DNA of 64,000 bases, taken from Hyphomicrobiaceae bacterium (GTDB lineage Bacteria; Pseudomonadota; Alphaproteobacteria; Rhizobiales; Hyphomicrobiaceae). The notes beneath the pieces are model-generated. The model worked only from the letters and a program-made list of their open reading frames with translations. It had not been told where the DNA came from and made no database searches. This document shows positions 62,425 to 64,000 of this stretch, one piece after another. The position numbers and the translations under genes were made by a program. Position 1 is the first letter of the stretch. Each line of letters begins with the position of its first letter. The stretch lies in the NCBI GenBank assembly GCA_025351355.1, contig JANXWC010000191.1, positions 1 to 64,000 of the forward strand, read 5' to 3'.

Positions 62425-63369
62425 CTATTGGATCGGCATGGGTTTGGCTGAGGCAACGACACGGCCGAGGCGATTGAAGATGTCGGCAGAGACACGGCCC
62501 GTTGGCTTCAGTCCCTCGTCGAGTTCAAATTCACGAATGGCGCGGGCAATTTCCTCACCCGGTTTGCCATCGATGCGGCCCACCTGATAGCCGAGCGCCG
62601 CCAGCGATTGCTGCGCCGTGCGCATGACCATTTCGGCCTGCGGCGAACGCACGAGCCCCGCGGCCGGATCGGCCGATGCAGCCCCCGTTGGGCCGAGCAG
62701 AAGGCGCGACAGCACCCGTTCTGTTGCCTCTCCGGTCAGCGCCATGCGCTGATCGAATTCGAACGCCATGATTGCCGCGCGCGTCACAAGGCCCGGCACA
62801 CCGTCGGGATTCAGCTGGCCGTAGCCGTGGGACGACAACTCGCGCTGCACGGCCTTGATGGTGTCTGGGTCACCTTCGGCATCGGGGGCATCGGGGAAGC
62901 GATCGCCTGGACGATTGGCAAATGCTGCGTCAGGCCTCAGGCGCGCGAAACGGCGGGGGCCCTGCTCCATAGGCGGCTGAACGGCTGACGCCTGGGCGGA
63001 CGGGGGTGGAGGCCCACCGGTCGTCACGCGCGACGACACGGTGGATTGCTCGGTAGCGCCGGTGGCAGCACCAACGGTATCGAACTTGAGCAAGTCCGGC
63101 CGGAACTGCTCCGGGACTGCTGGGCTCGTGGGCGTAAACGGCGATTTGACGGTGTTTGGTGCAGGCATCGTAACCTGCGGCAACGACCGGTCCAGCGCCG
63201 ACCATTGACGACGGTCCACGTCGACCTTGCCGTCCACCTTCGCCCCCAACGCATTCCGACCAACCCCGCTGACCGGCTGTTCCGGTTGCAATGCCATGAC
63301 ATTGACTGCCACACCCGCGATCAACAGGGTGAAGCCAATGAACACGTATCGGTGATGCGTTGGCGACAT
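62425..63369 (-). CDS. Exported protein with two peptidoglycan-binding domains
   Basis: A 314-residue protein: an N-terminal anchor or uncleaved signal (RYVFIGFTLLIAGVAVNVMA), a Pro/Thr/Ser-rich linker (residues 40-150), then two PG_binding_1 modules. The first is near residue 168 (IKAVQRELSSHGYGQLNPDG) and the second near 250 (MRTAQQSLAALGYQVGRIDG). Such domains tether proteins to the cell wall; no catalytic domain is present, so it may be a scaffold. The family resembles alphaproteobacterial wall proteins of undefined function. Confidence 0.85.
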   Translation of the reverse strand: MSPTHHRYVFIGFTLLIAGVAVNVMALQPEQPVSGVGRNALGAKVDGKVDVDRRQWSALDRSLPQVTMPAPNTVKSPFTPTSPAVPEQFRPDLLKFDTVGAATGATEQSTVSSRVTTGGPPPPSAQASAVQPPMEQGPRRFARLRPDAAFANRPGDRFPDAPDAEGDPDTIKAVQRELSSHGYGQLNPDGVPGLVTRAAIMAFEFDQRMALTGEATERVLSRLLLGPTGAASADPAAGLVRSPQAEMVMRTAQQSLAALGYQVGRIDGKPGEEIARAIREFELDEGLKPTGRVSADIFNRLGRVVASAKPMPIQ

Positions 63370-63501
63370 GAACCTACTCCCGCTGCCGGCACTCAGTCCC
63401 CGGCAACTTCAGGCGGAGTATTGGCGGTCAACGTAAACGAGACGTTAACGCGCGAGCGATTGTGGATTGAGCGTTGTCAGCTCGCGTCGAGCAGGCTCGG
63501 G
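63370..63501. other. Spacer upstream of the peptidoglycan-binding-domain gene
   Basis: Between the divergent peptidoglycan-binding-domain and DUF5330 genes, left of the dispersed repeat. No promoter elements could be assigned with confidence. Confidence 0.3.
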
Positions 63502-63629
63502 TAGGGTCGCCCCGGCTTTGGTTGAACGGCGGAAGGACCCTAAGCTTTTTGTTTCGTCGTGCTTCCTTTCGGAAAAACCGCTTAGACCCCAGATCTCGTC
63601 CGGAGCATGCTTTATCGAGAAGCACTCTG
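63502..63629. repeat. Dispersed intergenic repeat, copy 2 of 2 (partner at 25840-25946)
   Basis: It opens with the inverted repeat TAGGGTC (63502-63508) / GACCCTA (63536-63542), then AGCTTTTTGTTTCGTCGTGC. It ends with GAAGCAC, which pairs back to GTGCTTC. Positions 63543-63582 match 25882-25920 with two substitutions and one extra A. The central loop is longer than in copy 1. Both copies lie in gaps between divergent genes. Confidence 0.82.
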
Positions 63630-63741
63630 ACGGCGCCGAAACTTTTAATTTGAAATGAATTTGTCGCGAATTGTTGTGGCCATCTTGGGCGAACGGCAAT
63701 GGATAACTGGTAAATTGCAGACTGCAGTCAGGGATATCGCC

Positions 63742-64000
63742 ATGCTCTTCATCCGCACCACATTTCTGCTCGGCCTCGGTGTGCTCGTGTTGCCGACGGA
63801 CGAGGCAAGCCAGGCCCGCGTCCTCAGCGGCGCCAAGACGACCATGCATTGGACTGCAACATTCTGCGAGCGCAACCCCGGCACCTGCGCGCAAGGCCAG
63901 CAAGCCTGGGGCGTGTTTGTGAAGAAAGCCGAATTCGGCGCCAAGATGGCCATCGATCTTATCAACGAGCACGACCGCCGGGGGCAACCGACCGCAACAC
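63742..64000 (+). CDS. DUF5330-like exported protein, 5' part (runs off the window)
   Basis: From the ATG at 63742 the frame is open to the end of the window (86 codons). The product starts with an uncleaved or cleaved hydrophobic segment (TTFLLGLGVLVLP) and continues with TATFCERNPGTCAQGQQAWG and FVKKAEFGAKMAIDLINEHD. The Cys-x(6)-Cys pair and the following amphipathic helix are the pattern of the DUF5330 family in Hyphomicrobiales, of unknown function. The C-terminus is outside the window. Confidence 0.7.
   Translation, partial: MLFIRTTFLLGLGVLVLPTDEASQARVLSGAKTTMHWTATFCERNPGTCAQGQQAWGVFVKKAEFGAKMAIDLINEHDRRGQPTAT

Noticed and set aside
63428-63987. Minus-strand open frames overlapping the dispersed repeat and the DUF5330-like gene
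   Set aside because: They cross the repeat and are antisense to a better supported gene; their resemblance to the extension upstream of the MFS gene comes only from the shared repeat.

Overview
The window is GC-rich chromosomal DNA of an alphaproteobacterium, most likely of the order Hyphomicrobiales (Rhizobiales). The support is the lptF-lptG-lptD-surA-rsmA run, the rplU-rpmA...obgE run, the TimA-MltA-Smr run divergent from FxsA, a DUF5330 protein at the right edge, and several Liv- and Dpp-type ABC transporter genes. I cannot name a genus.

Layout. 1-2.2 kb: the 5' end of an IS5-like transposase, then a TPR/DUF900 hydrolase gene that may have lost its start to that element. 2.3-9.0 kb: a DUF898 membrane protein, a YfhO-like membrane protein, a secreted GlcG/HbpS protein, a SixA-type phosphatase and CTP synthase. 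9.2-13 kb: a MarR regulator divergent from gentisate 1,2-dioxygenase, paired palindromes, tRNA-Ser(CGA), and a repeat-built RTX-like protein. 13-20.8 kb (minus strand): an operon of acyl-CoA synthetase, LivG, LivH, LivM, binding protein and LivF; a four-helix-bundle gene framed by inverted heptamer repeats lies between livH and livM. 21-28 kb: an AbrB/Doc toxin-antitoxin pair, a second GlcG protein, an enoyl-CoA hydratase, an unknown protein coupled to an MFS transporter, PncC/CinA, and a PLP-dependent decarboxylase. 28.2-34.3 kb: a complete Dpp-type peptide importer whose gaps hold two copies of one dispersed repeat. 34.6-38.4 kb: an NDP-forming acyl-CoA synthetase and leucyl aminopeptidase. 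38.8-46.2 kb: LPS export and outer-membrane biogenesis genes plus rsmA. 46.3-49.5 kb: a membrane-anchored glyoxalase-fold protein, a bicovalent-FAD-type oxidase and an acetyltransferase. 49.6-53.7 kb: a GIY-YIG gene between perfect inverted repeats, obgE, Uma2, two acetyltransferases, rpmA and rplU. 53.9-64 kb: envelope genes (Smr, MltA, TimA, FxsA), a MATE exporter, a lone Liv-type binding protein with a MarR gene, a lipoprotein, a peptidoglycan-binding-domain protein and the start of a DUF5330 protein.

How it fits together. Much of the accessory content is solute uptake tied to CoA chemistry: a Liv-type importer sharing an operon with an acyl-CoA synthetase, an enoyl-CoA hydratase, an NDP-forming acyl-CoA synthetase, and gentisate ring cleavage. 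That suggests use of organic, perhaps aromatic, acids. The LPS and peptidoglycan genes are core functions.

The most unusual signal is in the spacers. Two single-gene cassettes of about 450 bp, one encoding an S23-type four-helix bundle and one a GIY-YIG nuclease, are each framed by inverted palindromic repeats. A gene-less inverted pair of the four-helix-bundle repeat lies 2.5 kb away in the same operon. Two further dispersed repeat families occur as pairs. All repeat alignments were made by eye from this sequence; no database search was possible.
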